NCBI RefSeq assembly: GCF_001613935.1
Contig: NZ_LQCI01000007.1
Span: 28,691 to 92,690, forward strand
DNA: 64,000 nt
Origin: Amycolatopsis regifaucium
GTDB taxonomy: Bacteria; Actinomycetota; Actinomycetes; Mycobacteriales; Pseudonocardiaceae
Direction: 5' to 3'
Shown here: positions 47,101-58,190 of the stretch, one piece after another
Layout of the letters: each line of letters begins with the position of its first letter
Position numbering within the stretch: the first letter of the stretch is position 1
Translations under genes and position numbers: made by a program
Notes under the pieces: model-generated
Told to the model about the DNA's origin: nothing
Database searches by the model: none
What the model saw: only the letters and a program-made list of their open reading frames with translations

Positions 47101-50100
47101 TCGTCGGCCTCGAAGCGCTTCCACTGAACGCCAACGGAAAACTCGACCGACGAGCGCTGCCCTCGCCGGACGGGCACGTCGAGACGGGCGGCCGGTACGT
47201 GGCACCGCGGACACCGGCCGAACGCGAGCTCGCCCAGGTGTTCTCGGCGGTGCTCGGTGTCGAGCAGGTCGGCGCGGAGGACAACTTCTTCGGTCTCGGC
47301 GGAGATTCGATCCTCAGCATCCAGGTCGTGTCGAAAGCCCGTAAGGCCGGACTTTCGCTGTCCTCGAAGGACATCTTCCTCCACCAGACCGTGGCCGAAC
47401 TGGGTGCGGTCGCCGAGGCACGGGTGGTGCCGGAGGTGATCCGGCCCCCGGAACCGTCCGGGCCCGCACCGCTCGGGCCGATCCAGTCGTGGTTCTTCGC
47501 AAGCGGCCTCGACACCGGCCACTTCACCATGTCCGTCCACATCGGACTACGGGGGGACGTCGACCCCACGCGCCTGTCCGAGGCTGTCAGCCGGGTGGTG
47601 GCGCAGCACGACGCCCTGCGGATGCGGTTCTCGATGGCGGCCGGCGAGTGGGTACAGGAACCGGCTGCGCACGAGGACGACACGCCGCGGATCGTTCGCC
47701 TGGACACGGTGGACGAGCAGGCGATGAATGCTGCCGCGCTGGCCGCGCAGGCTTCGCTGAGTCTCACCGACGGGCCGTTGTGGCGGGCGATCGTGTTCGT
47801 GCCCGGCGACCAGGCACCCCGGCTGTTCCTCACCGTGCACCACCTCGTCATGGACGGCGTGTCGTGGCGTGTCCTGCTCGCCGACATCGAGGCCGCCTAC
47901 CGGGGCGAAGAGCTGGAACCGGTCGGCACGTCCTACACCGCCTGGGCGCGGTCGCTGGCCGGTCACGTCCGGGCGGGCGGGTTCGACGAGGACCTCGAAC
48001 ACTGGAAGACCGTGTTCAGCGACGCGAGTCCGGACCTGCCGGTGGACCGGCCAGGCCGCAACGAAGCGGGCTCGGCACGGACGGTCTCGGCGAGCCTCGG
48101 CCGGGCCGAAACGGCCGCGCTCCTGCACGACGTGCCCTCGGTGTACCGGACGCAGGTCAACGACGTCCTGCTGGCGGCGCTCGGCCGGGTGCTGGCCGGC
48201 TGGACCGGCCGCGACCGCGTGGTGATCGCGGTGGAGGGCCACGGCCGCGAGGAGATCGTCGACGGGCTCGACCTGTCCCGCACGGTCGGCTGGTTCACCG
48301 CCCAGTTCCCGGTCGCGCTGAGCCTGCGCCCCGCGGCGGACTGGGGCGAGGAGCTGAAGTCGGTCAAGGAACAGGTGCGCACCGTACCGAACAAGGGTGT
48401 CGGCTACGACGCGCTCCGGTATCTCGGCCGCGATGGAACCTCGGCGAACCTGCTGCGGGACGACCCGGCGCCCCGGATCTCGTTCAACTACCACGGGCAG
48501 TGGGATGTCGCGCCGTCCGGGGAGAGCCTCTATCAGGAGCGACACGAGTCACTAGGCCGGGACATCGCCGAGGCGAGCCTGCGGACGTATCTGCTGGACG
48601 TCATCGGTGTCGTCGAGGACGGGCGGCTGCGGCTGTCCTGGGAGTACTCCGCCGACCTGCACGACGAGGCCACGGTCCGGCGGCTGGCCGAGGGCACGGT
48701 CGAAGCCCTGCGGGAGATCGTCGCGCACTGCGCCCTGCCGGCCGCCGGGGGCCGCACACCGTCGGACTTCCCCCTGGCCCGGCTCGATCAGTCCCGAGTG
48801 GATCGAATCGCCGGTGACGGCCGGGACGTCGAGGACGTCTACCCGTTGACGCCGCTGCAGGCGGGCATGGTCTTCCACAGCCTCGTCGACACGGGTTCGA
48901 CGGCGTACTTCGACCAGTTCCGGCTCCGGCTCTCCGGTGTCGCCGAGCCCGTCCTGTTCGGCGAAGCCTGGCAACAACTCGTCGACCGGACGCCGATCCT
49001 GCGCAGTCACGTGGTGTGGGAGGGCGTTGACGAGCCGTTGCAGGTGGTTCGCCGTCACGTTCCGCTGCCGGTCCGGCAACTCGACTGGCGGGGACTGTCC
49101 GAAGAGGACCAGCAGGCCGCTTTGACGGACCTGCTGGCGGACGACCTCGCCGCGGGCATGGATCTGACGACCGCACCGCTGATGCGGCTGGCGGTCGCCC
49201 GGCTGACCGACGACGAGGTCCAGTGCGTATGGACCTCGCACCACGTCCTGCTCGACGGCTGGAGCACCGCTCAGACCTTCGGTGAGGTGTGCGAGCGGTA
49301 CGCGGCCCTGCTCGACGGGCGGCGGCCGGAAGTGCCGTCCCGGCGCCCGTTCCGCGACTACCTCGGCTGGCTGGCCGAGCAGGACGGTCAGGAGGCCGAA
49401 CGCTACTGGCGTCACGTCCTCACCGGTGTCGAGGCACCCACGCCGTTGCCGTACGACCGGCCGCCGGTCGAGGCCCACCGCGCCGAATCGGGTGAAACGG
49501 TACTGCTCGAACTCTCACCCGAAGAGTCACGGCGGCTGCACGCGATGGCGAAGCGCACGGCACTGACCGTCAACACCGTGGTGCAGGGCGCCTGGGCGCT
49601 GCTGCTGGCGCACTACAGCGGCGAGCAGGACGTGCTGTTCGGCACCACCGTGTCCGGGCGCCCGGCCGAACTGCCCGGCGTCGAGTCGATGATCGGCATG
49701 TTCATCAACACCGTGCCCACGCGAATGCGGGTCCGAAGTGGACAGACAATGGCGGCCTGGCTCCGTGAGGCGCAGGCGGAACAGGTGGATTCGCGGCGGT
49801 TCGACTTCCTGTCACTGGCGCAGCTGCAGGCACTGACCGACGTGCCGTCGGGGACCGGCCTGTTCGACAGCGTGGTCGTCTTCGAGAACTACCCGATCGA
49901 CGACGCGGCGGGCGGCGACGGCGTCGTGGTCAAGGACGTCGACTCGCTCGACACCACGAGCTTCCCCCTGAACCTGACCGCGTACCTGCACGAACGGCTC
50001 GGGCTGGAGCTGTCCTACGACCCGCGGCTGTTCGACGTGGCGACGGCCGAACGGCTGGCGGCACACCTGGCCGCGCTGGTCCGGCGGATCACCGAGGAAC

Positions 50101-53100
50101 CCGACGGCAGCGTCACCGAACTGTCCCCGCTCGACGACGCGGAGCGCCGTCGGCTGCTGGTGGACTGGAACGACACCGCGATCGACGTACCCGGGGGCAC
50201 GGTGCTGGAGGTGTTCCGCGCCAACGTGGCGCGCACCCCGCGCGAAACCGCGCTGGTCTTCCGGGAAACCGTCCTGGATTTCACGGAGCTGGACGAGCGG
50301 TCGGATCGGCTGGCAGGCCACCTCATCGAGCAGGGCGCCGGTCCGGAGCGAGTGGTCGCGGTGGCGCTGCCCCGTTCGGTCGAGTCCGTTATCGCGATCT
50401 TCGCCATCTTCAAGGCGGGCGCGGTGTACCTGCCGGTGGACCCGGATCTGCCCGCCTCGCGGTTCGAGTGGCTGTTGCGGGACGCGACCCCGGCTGTCGT
50501 GCTCGACGACCCGGCCCAGGTCCGCGCATGGTGCGACCAGCCCGCATCAGGTGAGCTTCCCGGCGCCGAGGCGGACCACGCCGCGTACGTCATCTACACG
50601 TCCGGGTCGACCGGACTGCCCAAGGGCGTGGTCGTCGAGCACCGCGCCCTGCTGAACCTGCTGGCCGACCATCGTCGCGTCTATCTTGCCGACGCCGCCG
50701 AGACCCGGCTGCGCGCGGCCCTGACCGCGGCGTTCTCCTTCGACACCTCGTGGGACGGCCTGCTGTTCCTTGTGGACGGACACGAGCTGCACGTCCTCGA
50801 TGACGACACCCGGGTCGATCCGCGCGCCGTCGCCCGCTACGTCGACGAGCGGCGAATCGATTTCCTCGACCTCACACCGTCCTATCTCCAGCAGTTGCTG
50901 GCCGACGGGCTGCTGGCCGGTGCGCACCGGCCCGGCACCCTGATGGTCGGCGGCGAGGCGATCGGCGAGGCGTTGTGGCGTGACCTGGCGGGCATCCCCG
51001 GCACGGCCGTCTACAACTACTACGGCCCCACCGAGGTCACGGTGGACTCGGTGTTCCGCCGTGTGCACGGGGACAAGCCGCTGATCGGGCGGCCGAGCGG
51101 GAACGTGCGGGCCTACGTACTGGACCCGTCGCTCTCACCGGTCCCGGCCGGGGTGCCGGGCGAGCTGTACCTCGCCGGGGTCCAGCTCGCGCGGGGTTAC
51201 CTCGGCCGCCCGGGCCTCACCGCCGACCGCTTCGTCGCGGACCCGTTCGGCGGGCCCGGCGAACGGCTGTACCGGACGGGCGACCGCGCCCGCTGGACGA
51301 CCGATGGAGAACTGGACTACCTGGGCCGCGTCGACGAGCAGGTCAAGATCCGCGGCTTCCGCGTCGAGCCGGGCGAGATCGAAGCCGCCCTGCTCGGGCA
51401 CCCCGCCGTGACCGAGGCCGTCGTCATCGCCCGCGAAGACGAGCCGGGCGACCGGCGGCTCGCCGCCTACGTCGTGCCCGGCACCGACGCGCCCGACGGC
51501 ACCGGGCTACGGACCTGGCTGCGCCGGATCGTGCCCGCCCACCTCGTCCCGTCCGCCTTCGTCATGCTCGACCGGCTGCCGCTGACCCGCAACGGCAAGG
51601 TCGACCGTCGGGCACTGCCCGCACCGGAAAGCAACGGCACCGGCAGGACGTACGCGGCACCGCGGACCTCCGTCGAGCGCACGCTGGCCGAGATCTGGTC
51701 CGACGTGCTCGGCGTGGAGCGGGTCGGCGCCGAGGACAACTTCTTCGAATTGGGCGGCGACTCCCTGCTCAGCATGCGGATCGTGTCGCGGGTCCGGGCC
51801 GCGTTCGGCACGGACGTGTCCCCGCGCGCGTTGTTCTCCGACCCGGTCCTGGGCCGGTTCGCCGCCGCGGTGGCCGAGCAAGCACCCGCGGGCCGGGCCA
51901 TCCCGGTGACCGACCGCGGCGGCCCGATGCCGCTGTCGTTCGCTCAGCAGCGCCTGTGGTTCCTCGACGAGTACGAACCGGGCAGTACGGAGTACGTGTC
52001 GCCGACGGCGTTGCGGGTGCGCGGTGACCTCGATGTCGCGGCGCTCACCGACGCGCTGACCGCCTTGGTCGCCCGGCACGAGTCACTGCGGACGACGTTC
52101 GACGCGGACAACGGCCACGGGGTCCAGCTCGTCGGCGCGCCGTACACGGTGGAACTGCCAGTGGACGACCTCAGCGGACTGTCCGAAGAGGACCGCTCGA
52201 CCGCGCTGGCACAAGCGCTGGAACGCGAGGTGCGACAGCCGTTCGACCTGCGGACCGGACCGTTGCTGCGGGCGAGGCTGCTCCGGCTGGCGCCGGACGA
52301 GCACGTGCTCACGCTGGCGCTGCACCACATCGTCACCGACGGCTGGTCGTCCGGCGTGCTCGCCGGCGACCTCGACGCGCTCTACACGGCCTTCGTCCGC
52401 GGCGTGGAGCCGGAGCTACCGGATTTGCCGATCCAGTACGCCGACTTCGCCGTGTGGCAGCGCCAAGTCGTCGAAGGCGAACTGCTGGCGGATCAGCTCG
52501 ACTACTGGCGCGACCGGCTCGAGGGCATCTCACCGCTGGAACCGCCGACCGACCGGCCTCGGCCCGCGGTGCGCACCACGAACGGAGACTGGTACGCGTT
52601 CGACGTCCCGTCCGGACTGGTCGACGAGCTCAAGCGGCTCGCCAGAGGTCAGGACGGCACGTTGTTCATGACGCTGGTCGCCGCCTGCCAGGTATTGCTG
52701 GGCCGGTGGTCGGGGCAGGACGACGTCGCGGTGGGCACGGTGACGTCCGGCCGGGAACGGCCGGAACTGGAACGGCTGATCGGGTTCTTCGTCAACACCC
52801 TGGTCTTGCGGTCCACAGTGGACGCCAAGACGACGTTCCGTGAGCTGCTGACGTCGGTCCGGGAGACCGTCCTCGGTGCCTTCGCCCACCAGGATGTGCC
52901 TTTCGAGCGGGTCGTGGACGCCGTGCAACCGGAACGCGACGTCAGCCGTACGCCGCTGTTCCAGGCGATGGTGGCCTTGCAGAACACCGGCGACCCGGTG
53001 CCCGCCGGCGGTGCGCTGGCCGCCGAGGAGATCGCGCTGCCGTCGGCGACGGCGGCGTTCGACCTGCTCATGCAGTTCGAGGAACACGATGGAGGTCTTC

Positions 53101-56100
53101 GCGGCGCCGTCAACTACAACACCGACCTGTTCGACCCGGCCACCATCGAACGGCTGACCGGCTGGCTGCGGCTCATCCTCGAAGGCGTCACCGCCGCCCC
53201 GGACCGCCCGCTCGGTGAACTGCCGTTGCTGACCGCCGTCGAACAGCACCACGTCCTGCACACCCTGAACGACACCGCGCGGCCGCTGGGCGCGGCCACG
53301 CTGCCGGAACTGGTGCGGGCACAGGCCGAGCGGACCCCGGACGCACCCGCGGTCACCGACGCCGGCGCCACCTTCACCTACGCCGGACTGGAGCGGCACG
53401 CCAACCGGCTGGCCCACCGGCTGATCGCGGCCGGGGCCGGACCGGAACACCGGATCGGGATCGTGCTGCCGAACTCGGCGGAACTGCTGGTGGCGTTGCT
53501 CGCCGTGCTCAAAACCGGTGCCGCCTACGTCCCGATCGACCCGATGTACCCACCGGAACGGATTTCGGCGGTGCTCGGTGACTCCCGGCCCTTGGCGGTG
53601 CTCGACGACCGGGAAGCGGTACTGGACACCGCGGGGTGGCCGGAGACCGACCCCGGGGTACGGCCCTTGCCCGACCACCCCGCCTACGTGATCTACACCT
53701 CCGGCTCGACCGGCAAACCCAAGGGCGTGATCACCACCCACGGCGGGCTGCTGAACTTCCTCCACTGGGCGGCCGAGACGTACCCCAGCCTCAGCGGAAC
53801 GACCGTGCTGCACTCTTCGGTCTCCTTCGACCTCACGGTGACCACGCTCTACGGCACGCTGCTCGCCGGCGGCCTGATCCGGGTGGCGGGCACCCCGGCA
53901 CAGCGGCCGCCCACCTTCCTCAAGGCCACCCCGGGTCATCTGCCGCTCCTCGACGTCATGGACGGCGACGATCTGTCGCCGACCGATGAGTTGGTGGTCG
54001 GCGGGGACCAGCTTCTGGCCTCGGTGGCCGACGCCTGGCGCGCGGACCACCCCGGCGTGGTGGTGATCAACGAGTACGGTCCGACCGAGACCACCGTCGG
54101 CTGTATGGAGTACCGGGTCGGGCCGGGACAGGAACTGGCCGCGGGCGCGGTTCCCATCGGACATCCGATCTGGAACACGCGGCTGTACGTTCTCGACGCC
54201 CGGCTGAACCCGGTCCCGGCCGGGATCGCGGGCGAGCTGTACATCGCGGGCGACGGTCTGGCCCGCGGGTACTTCGAGCTGCCGGGGCTGACCGCGGCCG
54301 GGTTCATCGCGTGCCCGTTCGGCGAGCCGGGGGAGCGGATGTACCGCACCGGCGACGTCGTGATCCGCCGGCACGACGGTGAACTGGTGTGCCTCGGCCG
54401 CGTCGACGAGCAGGTCAAGATCCGGGGCTACCGGATCGAGCCAGGAGAGGTCGAAGCGGCCTTGCGGAGCCATTCCGATGTCGACGAAGCCGTCGTCGTG
54501 GCCCGCAAGGACGACGGACAGGCGCGTCTGGTCGCCTACCTGGTGTCCGCGGGGGACACCCCGGGCGCCGCCGCGCTGCGGGAGTTCCTCGGCCGTTCGC
54601 TGCCCGAGTACATGATCCCGTCGGCGTTCGTGCCGCTCGACGCGCTTCCGTTGAACCGCAACGGCAAACTGGACCGCAAGGCGCTGCCCGAGCCGGACGC
54701 GCCGGTAGCGGCGGCGACGTTCACGGAACCACAGGGACCGGTGGAACGCGCACTCGCCGGCATCTGGGCCGAAGTCCTCGGCCTGGACCGGGTCGGCGCC
54801 CACGACGGCTTCTTCGAGCTCGGGGGTGACTCCATCCTCAGCATCCAGGTGGTGCACCGCGCCCGGCAGGCGGGCTGGCGGATGACGTCGAAAGCGTTGT
54901 TCCGGCACCGGACCGTCGCGGAACTGGCCAAGGTCGTCACCCCCGTCGAAGCCGGACAGGACGAGCGGGAGACCGTCGCCGGGGAGGTACCGCTGACCCC
55001 GATCCAGCGGTGGTTCTTCGACGTCCACACCGTCAACCCGCACCATTTCAACCAGTCCGTGCTCGTCGAACTGGACCCGGCCGTGGATCCGGAGGTGCTG
55101 CGGCAGGCGCTCGACGCCGTCGTCGCGCATCACGACGCACTGCGGATGCGTTTCGACCGCGTCGAGGGGGAATGGCGGCAGCACAACGATCCCGTCGGGC
55201 CGCCGACGGCGTTGCGGATCGAGACGATGTCCACAGTGGACGAACAGGACCAGCGGGCGCTGATGGAGGAGATCGCCGACGAGGCGCACGCCGGATTCGA
55301 CCTGTCCGCGCCACCGCTGCTCAAGGCCGTGCTGTTCGCCCGCGAGCCGGGGCCGCTGTTGTTCCTGACCGCGCATCACCTGGTGATCGACGCGGTGTCC
55401 TGGCGGATCCTGCTGGAAGACCTCGAGCGGGCCTACCGGCAGACGGCCGGCGGTGAACCCGTCGACCTCGGCGCGAAAACGACGTCGTTCCGGGACTGGT
55501 CGCGTCGGCTGCGGGAGTTCGTCGACGGCGGCGGGCTCGACCACGAGCACGACCACTGGTCGCGGGCACTGCCCGTCCGCGATCTGCCCGTCGATCGGGC
55601 CGCGCCGGTCCCCGGCACTCCGGCGGAGTCCGTGACCGTCCGGCTCGACGCCGGCGACACCGACGCGTTGCTGCACCTCGCCCCGGGCGTCTATCGCACC
55701 CGCGTCAACGACGTCCTGCTCGCGGCCCTGGCCTGGGCGCTGGCGCGATGGACGGGCGAGGAGCAGGTCGCGGTGGATCTGGAGGGCCACGGCCGGGAGG
55801 AGATCTTCGACGACGTCGACCTCACCCGAACGGTCGGCTGGTTCACCACGCTGTTCCCGCTGGCGCTCGAAGTCACCACCGCGGACGAGCCACGCTGGCG
55901 TGACCTGGTGAAGTCCGTGCGCAGGCAACTGCGGGCGGTGCCCGGCAACGGCTTCGGCTTCGGCGCGCTCCGCCAGCGGAGATTCCCCGAGCTCGGCGGT
56001 CGCTCCCCGCAGCTCTCGTTCAACTACCTCGGGCAGGGCGACGACACCGCAGCCGGCACCGGGCTCTACCGGGCATCGCACGCGCCGATCGGCCGTGAGC

Positions 56101-56285
56101 AGGATCCGGCGGACCCGGGCGGCCACCTGCTGGAGGTGGTCGGCGGTGTGCAGGATGGGCGGCTCGAGTTCTCCTGGTTCCACCGACCCGACCGGCACGA
56201 CCGGGCGACGGTGGAATCGGTCGCCGCGGACTTCGCCACGGCCCTGCGCCGGATGGCCCGGGACTGCCGGGGTGAGCGAGCATGA
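41178..56285 (+). CDS. Tetramodular nonribosomal peptide synthetase NRPS2, ending in an epimerase
   Basis: A 5,035-aa enzyme: C6-A6-T6, C7-A7-T7-E7, C8-A8-T8, C9-A9-T9-E9. Carrier serines lie near residues 1001, 2041, 3526 and 4549. C6, C7 and C9 have HHIVTDGWS (LCL); C8 has HHVLLDGWS (DCL) after E7, as expected. Codes read by hand: A7 DFWNVGMVHK (Thr) and A9 DLTKVGEVGK (Asn). A6 and A8 share DTWDMGYVDK with a one-residue gap at the second motif; two acidic pocket positions suggest a basic substrate, with low confidence. E9 reads [10 protein letters not shown], Ala replacing the usual Gly. No thioesterase or reductase domain follows E9. Predicted segment: X, D-Thr, X, D-Asn. The stop overlaps the MFS exporter start. 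The N-terminal 40 residues look like a docking segment accepting the NRPS1 chain. Confidence 0.95.
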   Translation: MTSSRSDRIAALPAELREKLRTRMAGAAGRADVLPTADRDRPLPLSFAQRRLWFLDRLHPDDAEYNSALALRLTGVLDVQALAEALRSLVERHESLRTTFDEVDGEGVQIIHPPSGLPLPVVDVDAEALDRVLLEEYSRPFDLRRGPLVRALVARTGPEEYVLLLCVHHIVTDGWSMGVLTGELAELYNAGVRGEEAALPPQPVQYADFAAWQRKRLSDAVLAERLGYWQQRLGGLAPLELPTDRPRPATRTTEGAVREFSLPRETAARLAELARSEETTLFTTVLAACKVLFARYAGQEDVSVGTVVQGRDRPELQRVIGFFVNTVVLRSTVDLSRSFRELLGEVRETVLDAFSHDDVPFERLVDAVHADRDPSRNPLFDVMVLLHSASGAKPAFDGLAAEDVGVTRKSSNFDLTIEFEERDGALAGLVEYSTALFDAETIDRLISHLAVLLDAVAARPDRPLAELPLATAAELRRMLVEWNGSDIDVPDTTVVDLLDAQAAATPHETALVFRDESLDYAELVRRVDELACELVRRGAGPERIVAVMLPRSAESVVALFAVLKAGAVYLPVDPGLPTERIETLLRDADPVVVVDENFECTAHTVVPTGPRPDQAAYVIYTSGSTGKPKGVVVEHRALVNLLANHRRVFGTGRLRVACTAALSFDTSWEGPLLLADGHELHLVDDDTRLDPDALTRYVTGHRIDFLDLTPSYLRQLLPAGLLDGPHRPNHLMLGGEAIGETLWRELTELPGTTAHNYYGPTETTVDAVCTPVSGDHPLIGRPLGNFRAYVLDETLSPVPLGVPGQLYLGGAQLARGYLGRPGLTADRFVADPFGEPGTRMYATGDLVRWTGDGALDYRGRCDEQVKIRGFRVEPGEVEAALLRHPAVAEAAVVAREDRDGKRLVAYFVPGGGSPDLGELRLFLAGSLPDYLVPSAFVRLDRLPLTRHGKLDQSALPTPDFSAARARYVAPRDDVERLVTGVWADVLGVERIGIEDNFFDLGGDSILGIRVLSRLRAALGAEVPARLLFTAPTPERLAAALPGSAGHEIAIPVLDRANGALTAPLSFAQQRLWFLDEFEPGSTEYVSPMALRLRGELDTGALDRALTALVARHESLRTTFDTVDGHGTQVVHSPSELRVPLTDLSGLSEEDRQRQLTTALAEASTAPFDLRRGPLLRTRLIRLTPEEHVLTLVLHHIVTDGWSSGVLMGELSALYTAFVRGERLSLPDLPVQYADFAVWQRERLAGSMLDEQLAYWRHRLDGVPPLELPTDRPRPAVRTNNGALLEFSVAEATTARLKELSRRQDGTLFMTLLAACQLLFARWSGQDDVAVGTVTSGRERADLEGLIGFFVNTLVLRSEVELSRTFDAFLDDVRELTLDAFAHQDVPFDRVVDDLQPVRDTSRTPLCQVMVVLHNTPDGDAALPGLAVEELAPPVVTATFDLMIQFQEVAGRLDGVINYNTDLFDAASVERLSGWLRVLLDGIAADPKRPMAGLPWITDGERAQVLREWNGHEAPGGDSTLPELFEAQARRTPGAVAVTYGGDNLTYRELDERANRLAHRLIGLGAGPERLVALVLPRSIEQVVAMVAVLKSGAGYLPIDPAYPAARIDGMLADANPVAVLDSRQALEAGEYPATDPDVPLTADNTAYVIYTSGSTGKPKGVVVPHRNVTRLFAATRDWFRFDERDVWTLFHSYAFDFSVWETWGALLHGGKLVVVGQDVARSPEDFLALLAAEKVTVLNQTPSAFYQLIQADREHRPALSLRTVVFGGEALDPARLGEWYRRHPAGPELVNMYGITETTVHVTHRPLAAADTVSTIGVPIPDLRTYVLDGTLAPVPPGVTGELHVAGAGLARGYLARPGLTADRFGADPFGAPGTRMYRTGDLVRWTGEGVLEYRGRADHQVKIRGFRIELGEIEAALAAHPDLGEVVVVAHEADGTRRLVAYLVPAPGASVPGTTTLREFLGRTLPSHMVPAVFVGLEALPLNANGKLDRRALPSPDGHVETGGRYVAPRTPAERELAQVFSAVLGVEQVGAEDNFFGLGGDSILSIQVVSKARKAGLSLSSKDIFLHQTVAELGAVAEARVVPEVIRPPEPSGPAPLGPIQSWFFASGLDTGHFTMSVHIGLRGDVDPTRLSEAVSRVVAQHDALRMRFSMAAGEWVQEPAAHEDDTPRIVRLDTVDEQAMNAAALAAQASLSLTDGPLWRAIVFVPGDQAPRLFLTVHHLVMDGVSWRVLLADIEAAYRGEELEPVGTSYTAWARSLAGHVRAGGFDEDLEHWKTVFSDASPDLPVDRPGRNEAGSARTVSASLGRAETAALLHDVPSVYRTQVNDVLLAALGRVLAGWTGRDRVVIAVEGHGREEIVDGLDLSRTVGWFTAQFPVALSLRPAADWGEELKSVKEQVRTVPNKGVGYDALRYLGRDGTSANLLRDDPAPRISFNYHGQWDVAPSGESLYQERHESLGRDIAEASLRTYLLDVIGVVEDGRLRLSWEYSADLHDEATVRRLAEGTVEALREIVAHCALPAAGGRTPSDFPLARLDQSRVDRIAGDGRDVEDVYPLTPLQAGMVFHSLVDTGSTAYFDQFRLRLSGVAEPVLFGEAWQQLVDRTPILRSHVVWEGVDEPLQVVRRHVPLPVRQLDWRGLSEEDQQAALTDLLADDLAAGMDLTTAPLMRLAVARLTDDEVQCVWTSHHVLLDGWSTAQTFGEVCERYAALLDGRRPEVPSRRPFRDYLGWLAEQDGQEAERYWRHVLTGVEAPTPLPYDRPPVEAHRAESGETVLLELSPEESRRLHAMAKRTALTVNTVVQGAWALLLAHYSGEQDVLFGTTVSGRPAELPGVESMIGMFINTVPTRMRVRSGQTMAAWLREAQAEQVDSRRFDFLSLAQLQALTDVPSGTGLFDSVVVFENYPIDDAAGGDGVVVKDVDSLDTTSFPLNLTAYLHERLGLELSYDPRLFDVATAERLAAHLAALVRRITEEPDGSVTELSPLDDAERRRLLVDWNDTAIDVPGGTVLEVFRANVARTPRETALVFRETVLDFTELDERSDRLAGHLIEQGAGPERVVAVALPRSVESVIAIFAIFKAGAVYLPVDPDLPASRFEWLLRDATPAVVLDDPAQVRAWCDQPASGELPGAEADHAAYVIYTSGSTGLPKGVVVEHRALLNLLADHRRVYLADAAETRLRAALTAAFSFDTSWDGLLFLVDGHELHVLDDDTRVDPRAVARYVDERRIDFLDLTPSYLQQLLADGLLAGAHRPGTLMVGGEAIGEALWRDLAGIPGTAVYNYYGPTEVTVDSVFRRVHGDKPLIGRPSGNVRAYVLDPSLSPVPAGVPGELYLAGVQLARGYLGRPGLTADRFVADPFGGPGERLYRTGDRARWTTDGELDYLGRVDEQVKIRGFRVEPGEIEAALLGHPAVTEAVVIAREDEPGDRRLAAYVVPGTDAPDGTGLRTWLRRIVPAHLVPSAFVMLDRLPLTRNGKVDRRALPAPESNGTGRTYAAPRTSVERTLAEIWSDVLGVERVGAEDNFFELGGDSLLSMRIVSRVRAAFGTDVSPRALFSDPVLGRFAAAVAEQAPAGRAIPVTDRGGPMPLSFAQQRLWFLDEYEPGSTEYVSPTALRVRGDLDVAALTDALTALVARHESLRTTFDADNGHGVQLVGAPYTVELPVDDLSGLSEEDRSTALAQALEREVRQPFDLRTGPLLRARLLRLAPDEHVLTLALHHIVTDGWSSGVLAGDLDALYTAFVRGVEPELPDLPIQYADFAVWQRQVVEGELLADQLDYWRDRLEGISPLEPPTDRPRPAVRTTNGDWYAFDVPSGLVDELKRLARGQDGTLFMTLVAACQVLLGRWSGQDDVAVGTVTSGRERPELERLIGFFVNTLVLRSTVDAKTTFRELLTSVRETVLGAFAHQDVPFERVVDAVQPERDVSRTPLFQAMVALQNTGDPVPAGGALAAEEIALPSATAAFDLLMQFEEHDGGLRGAVNYNTDLFDPATIERLTGWLRLILEGVTAAPDRPLGELPLLTAVEQHHVLHTLNDTARPLGAATLPELVRAQAERTPDAPAVTDAGATFTYAGLERHANRLAHRLIAAGAGPEHRIGIVLPNSAELLVALLAVLKTGAAYVPIDPMYPPERISAVLGDSRPLAVLDDREAVLDTAGWPETDPGVRPLPDHPAYVIYTSGSTGKPKGVITTHGGLLNFLHWAAETYPSLSGTTVLHSSVSFDLTVTTLYGTLLAGGLIRVAGTPAQRPPTFLKATPGHLPLLDVMDGDDLSPTDELVVGGDQLLASVADAWRADHPGVVVINEYGPTETTVGCMEYRVGPGQELAAGAVPIGHPIWNTRLYVLDARLNPVPAGIAGELYIAGDGLARGYFELPGLTAAGFIACPFGEPGERMYRTGDVVIRRHDGELVCLGRVDEQVKIRGYRIEPGEVEAALRSHSDVDEAVVVARKDDGQARLVAYLVSAGDTPGAAALREFLGRSLPEYMIPSAFVPLDALPLNRNGKLDRKALPEPDAPVAAATFTEPQGPVERALAGIWAEVLGLDRVGAHDGFFELGGDSILSIQVVHRARQAGWRMTSKALFRHRTVAELAKVVTPVEAGQDERETVAGEVPLTPIQRWFFDVHTVNPHHFNQSVLVELDPAVDPEVLRQALDAVVAHHDALRMRFDRVEGEWRQHNDPVGPPTALRIETMSTVDEQDQRALMEEIADEAHAGFDLSAPPLLKAVLFAREPGPLLFLTAHHLVIDAVSWRILLEDLERAYRQTAGGEPVDLGAKTTSFRDWSRRLREFVDGGGLDHEHDHWSRALPVRDLPVDRAAPVPGTPAESVTVRLDAGDTDALLHLAPGVYRTRVNDVLLAALAWALARWTGEEQVAVDLEGHGREEIFDDVDLTRTVGWFTTLFPLALEVTTADEPRWRDLVKSVRRQLRAVPGNGFGFGALRQRRFPELGGRSPQLSFNYLGQGDDTAAGTGLYRASHAPIGREQDPADPGGHLLEVVGGVQDGRLEFSWFHRPDRHDRATVESVAADFATALRRMARDCRGERA

Positions 56286-57556
56286 CGACACTGCTTTCCC
56301 GAAACCGCGACTACCGCCTGTTGTGGGGTGGCCAGGTCATCTCGGAGACCGGTTTCAGCACGTCGATGATCGCCTTCCCGCTGCTGGTACTGGCGGTGAC
56401 CGGCTCGGCGGCGCAATCCGGGCTGGTGCTCGGCGCGGTCGCGATCGCCCAGCTCGCCGCCGGGCTGCCCGCCGGGGCACTGGTGGATCGCTGGAACCGC
56501 AAGAAGATCATGCTGGCCTGTGAGGCCGTGCAGGGCATCGCGGCCGCCGCACTGGTCGCGGCGTTGTGGTGGGGTGTGGCGAACGTGGCGATGATGATCG
56601 TGGTCGCCGCGGTGATGGGGCTGTGCCGGGCGCTGTTCGAACCTGCCGAAGAGGCGAGCCTGCCCCGTCTGGTCACCGTCGACCAGGTGCCGTCGGCGGT
56701 GGCGATGAACGCGGCACGGTCGAGCGCCGGGCAACTGTCCGGTACGGCGCTCGGCGGGTTCCTGTTCGCCTTGGGCCGGATGGTGCCGTTCGTCTTCGAT
56801 GTCATCGCCCACGTGGTCGCCTTCGCCGCCCTGCTGTTCGTGCGGCTGCCGCCGAAGCTGATCGAACAGCGGACGGCGACCCCGCATCTGGGCCGGGAGA
56901 TCGTCGCCGGACTGCGCTGGGTGTGGCACCAGCCGCACGTGCGGATCACCGCGGTCTGCGCGATCTGCCTGAACCTGTTCTTCAGCGCGTACTACCTGGT
57001 GATCATCGTGCTGGCGGACTCACGGGGCGTCCCGGCCGGCGAAATCGGCGTGATGGCCGCGATGCTCGGCGGCGGCGGCATCCTCGGCGCGCTGGCCGCG
57101 CCGTACCTGCACCGCAAGCTCAGTCCGTACGTGGTGATCATCAGCGTGTTCTGGGCACTGACCGTGCTCACCCCGCTCGCGGTGTTCGTCCACAACGGGT
57201 ACCTGATGGGCCTGCTGTTCGCGGCGATGGCGTTCCTCCCGCCCGCCGCCAACACCACCATCAGCACCTATCAGCTGCTGCTCACCCCTGACGCCCTGCG
57301 CGGACGGCTCGGCGGCGTGATGGGCGTGACCGGCGGCCTGGCCGCCGCGGCGGGCCCGGCGCTCGGCGGCTGGCTGGTCGACGCGCTGCCGGGCGGCACC
57401 GCCGTGCTCGTCTGCGCGGGCGCGATCGCCGCGGTCACCCTCCTGGCCACCGTCAACCCCACGCTGCGCCGGTTCCCCCGGCGGGTCGACGAAACCACCG
57501 CAGACCTGCCCGAAAAAACGGAAATGCTGGATACGAAAGGAAAGTCGAATGGCTGA
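56282..57556 (+). CDS. MFS exporter of the NRPS product
   Basis: A 424-aa major facilitator with twelve predicted membrane helices, of the MFS_3/enterobactin-exporter type. Conserved elements include the loop 2-3 motif [13 protein letters not shown] and [14 protein letters not shown]. It overlaps NRPS2 by ATGA and overlaps the following mbtH-like gene by 8 bp, so it is cotranslated with the assembly line and is the likely exporter and self-resistance factor for the peptide. The C-terminal 30 residues are charged and cytosolic. Confidence 0.9.
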   Translation: MTTLLSRNRDYRLLWGGQVISETGFSTSMIAFPLLVLAVTGSAAQSGLVLGAVAIAQLAAGLPAGALVDRWNRKKIMLACEAVQGIAAAALVAALWWGVANVAMMIVVAAVMGLCRALFEPAEEASLPRLVTVDQVPSAVAMNAARSSAGQLSGTALGGFLFALGRMVPFVFDVIAHVVAFAALLFVRLPPKLIEQRTATPHLGREIVAGLRWVWHQPHVRITAVCAICLNLFFSAYYLVIIVLADSRGVPAGEIGVMAAMLGGGGILGALAAPYLHRKLSPYVVIISVFWALTVLTPLAVFVHNGYLMGLLFAAMAFLPPAANTTISTYQLLLTPDALRGRLGGVMGVTGGLAAAAGPALGGWLVDALPGGTAVLVCAGAIAAVTLLATVNPTLRRFPRRVDETTADLPEKTEMLDTKGKSNG

Positions 57557-57746
57557 CGAAAACACCTACCAGGTACTGATCAACGACGAAGAGCAGTACT
57601 CCCTCTGGCCGTCGGACAAGGAGATCCCGGCCGGCTGGCGCCCCACGGGTCACCGGGGCAGCCGTCAGGAGTGCATGGACCACGTCGACGAGGTCTGGAC
57701 CGACATGCGTCCGCGCAGCCTCCGCGAACGGATGGCTTCGCAGTAG
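57549..57746 (+). CDS. mbtH: MbtH-like protein
   Basis: A 65-aa MbtH-family chaperone/activator of NRPS adenylation domains. The signature is complete: INDEEQYSLWP at the N-terminus, IPAGWRPTG, and CMDHVDEVWTDMRPRSLRER. It overlaps the end of the MFS gene and is preceded by AAAGGA. It is the last gene of the cluster, before a strong terminator. It probably binds several A domains of NRPS1 and NRPS2. Confidence 0.96.
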   Translation: MADENTYQVLINDEEQYSLWPSDKEIPAGWRPTGHRGSRQECMDHVDEVWTDMRPRSLRERMASQ

Positions 57747-57793
57747 GGCGCCGAACACGACCCCCGTGCGCCGGTGCACGGACATGGGCAGGT

Positions 57794-57827
57794 GCGTGGC
57801 TCCGGCACTTGGTCACCGGAGCCACGC
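57794..57827 (+). terminator. Rho-independent-like terminator ending the NRPS operon
   Basis: Perfect 12-bp GC-rich stem (GCGTGGCTCCGG / CCGGAGCCACGC) with a 10-nt loop, 47 nt after the mbtH stop. No T-run follows, as is common in actinomycetes. Confidence 0.8.
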
Positions 57828-58190
57828 GCTTGGCGAGCCCGTGGCCGCCGGAGACGCCGCGCACGGGGGAGGCCGGTTTCTGTTTCACCGATCCGGAACG
57901 GCCGCACCCTCGACCACGGTGCGATGCCCACGCGGGAAAAAGGCCGCGGCGGAGATCCTTCAAGCCCAGCGACTTCGAAAACAGCCCTCATTACGGAGGT
58001 GCCCCTAATCGCTACCAACCCCTCATCGATTCGGTCATGCATGCGATCAACATCGGGAGAGCGGTCATGCTGACCCCGCAGGGTGATGGGTTTCAGTGGA
58101 CGGGAACGAAATCGTAGTGATCGCACTCGGTCAGACAAGGGCACCCGCTGTTGTAAGGGGGCGGTAGCCTGCACGCTACCGAGGAGGAGG
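57828..58190. other. Intergenic region with a decayed coding fragment
   Basis: About 360 bp. A forward frame closing at 58117 ends with RRRSFKPSDFENSPHYGGAP, NRYQPLIDSVMHAINIGRAV then MLTPQGDGFQWTGTKS. It reads like genuine protein but has no suitable start, so it is probably the tail of a lost gene. A 7-bp hairpin (CGGTAGC/GCTACCG, 58162-58181) lies at the ribosome binding region of the next gene. Confidence 0.35.

Noticed and set aside
41532..47540. Continuous 2,002-codon open frame on the reverse strand inside NRPS2
   Set aside because: Shadow of the NRPS coding sequence: very GC-rich third positions remove stop codons on the antisense strand. The translation has no domain and shows Arg/Gly/Pro-rich composition.
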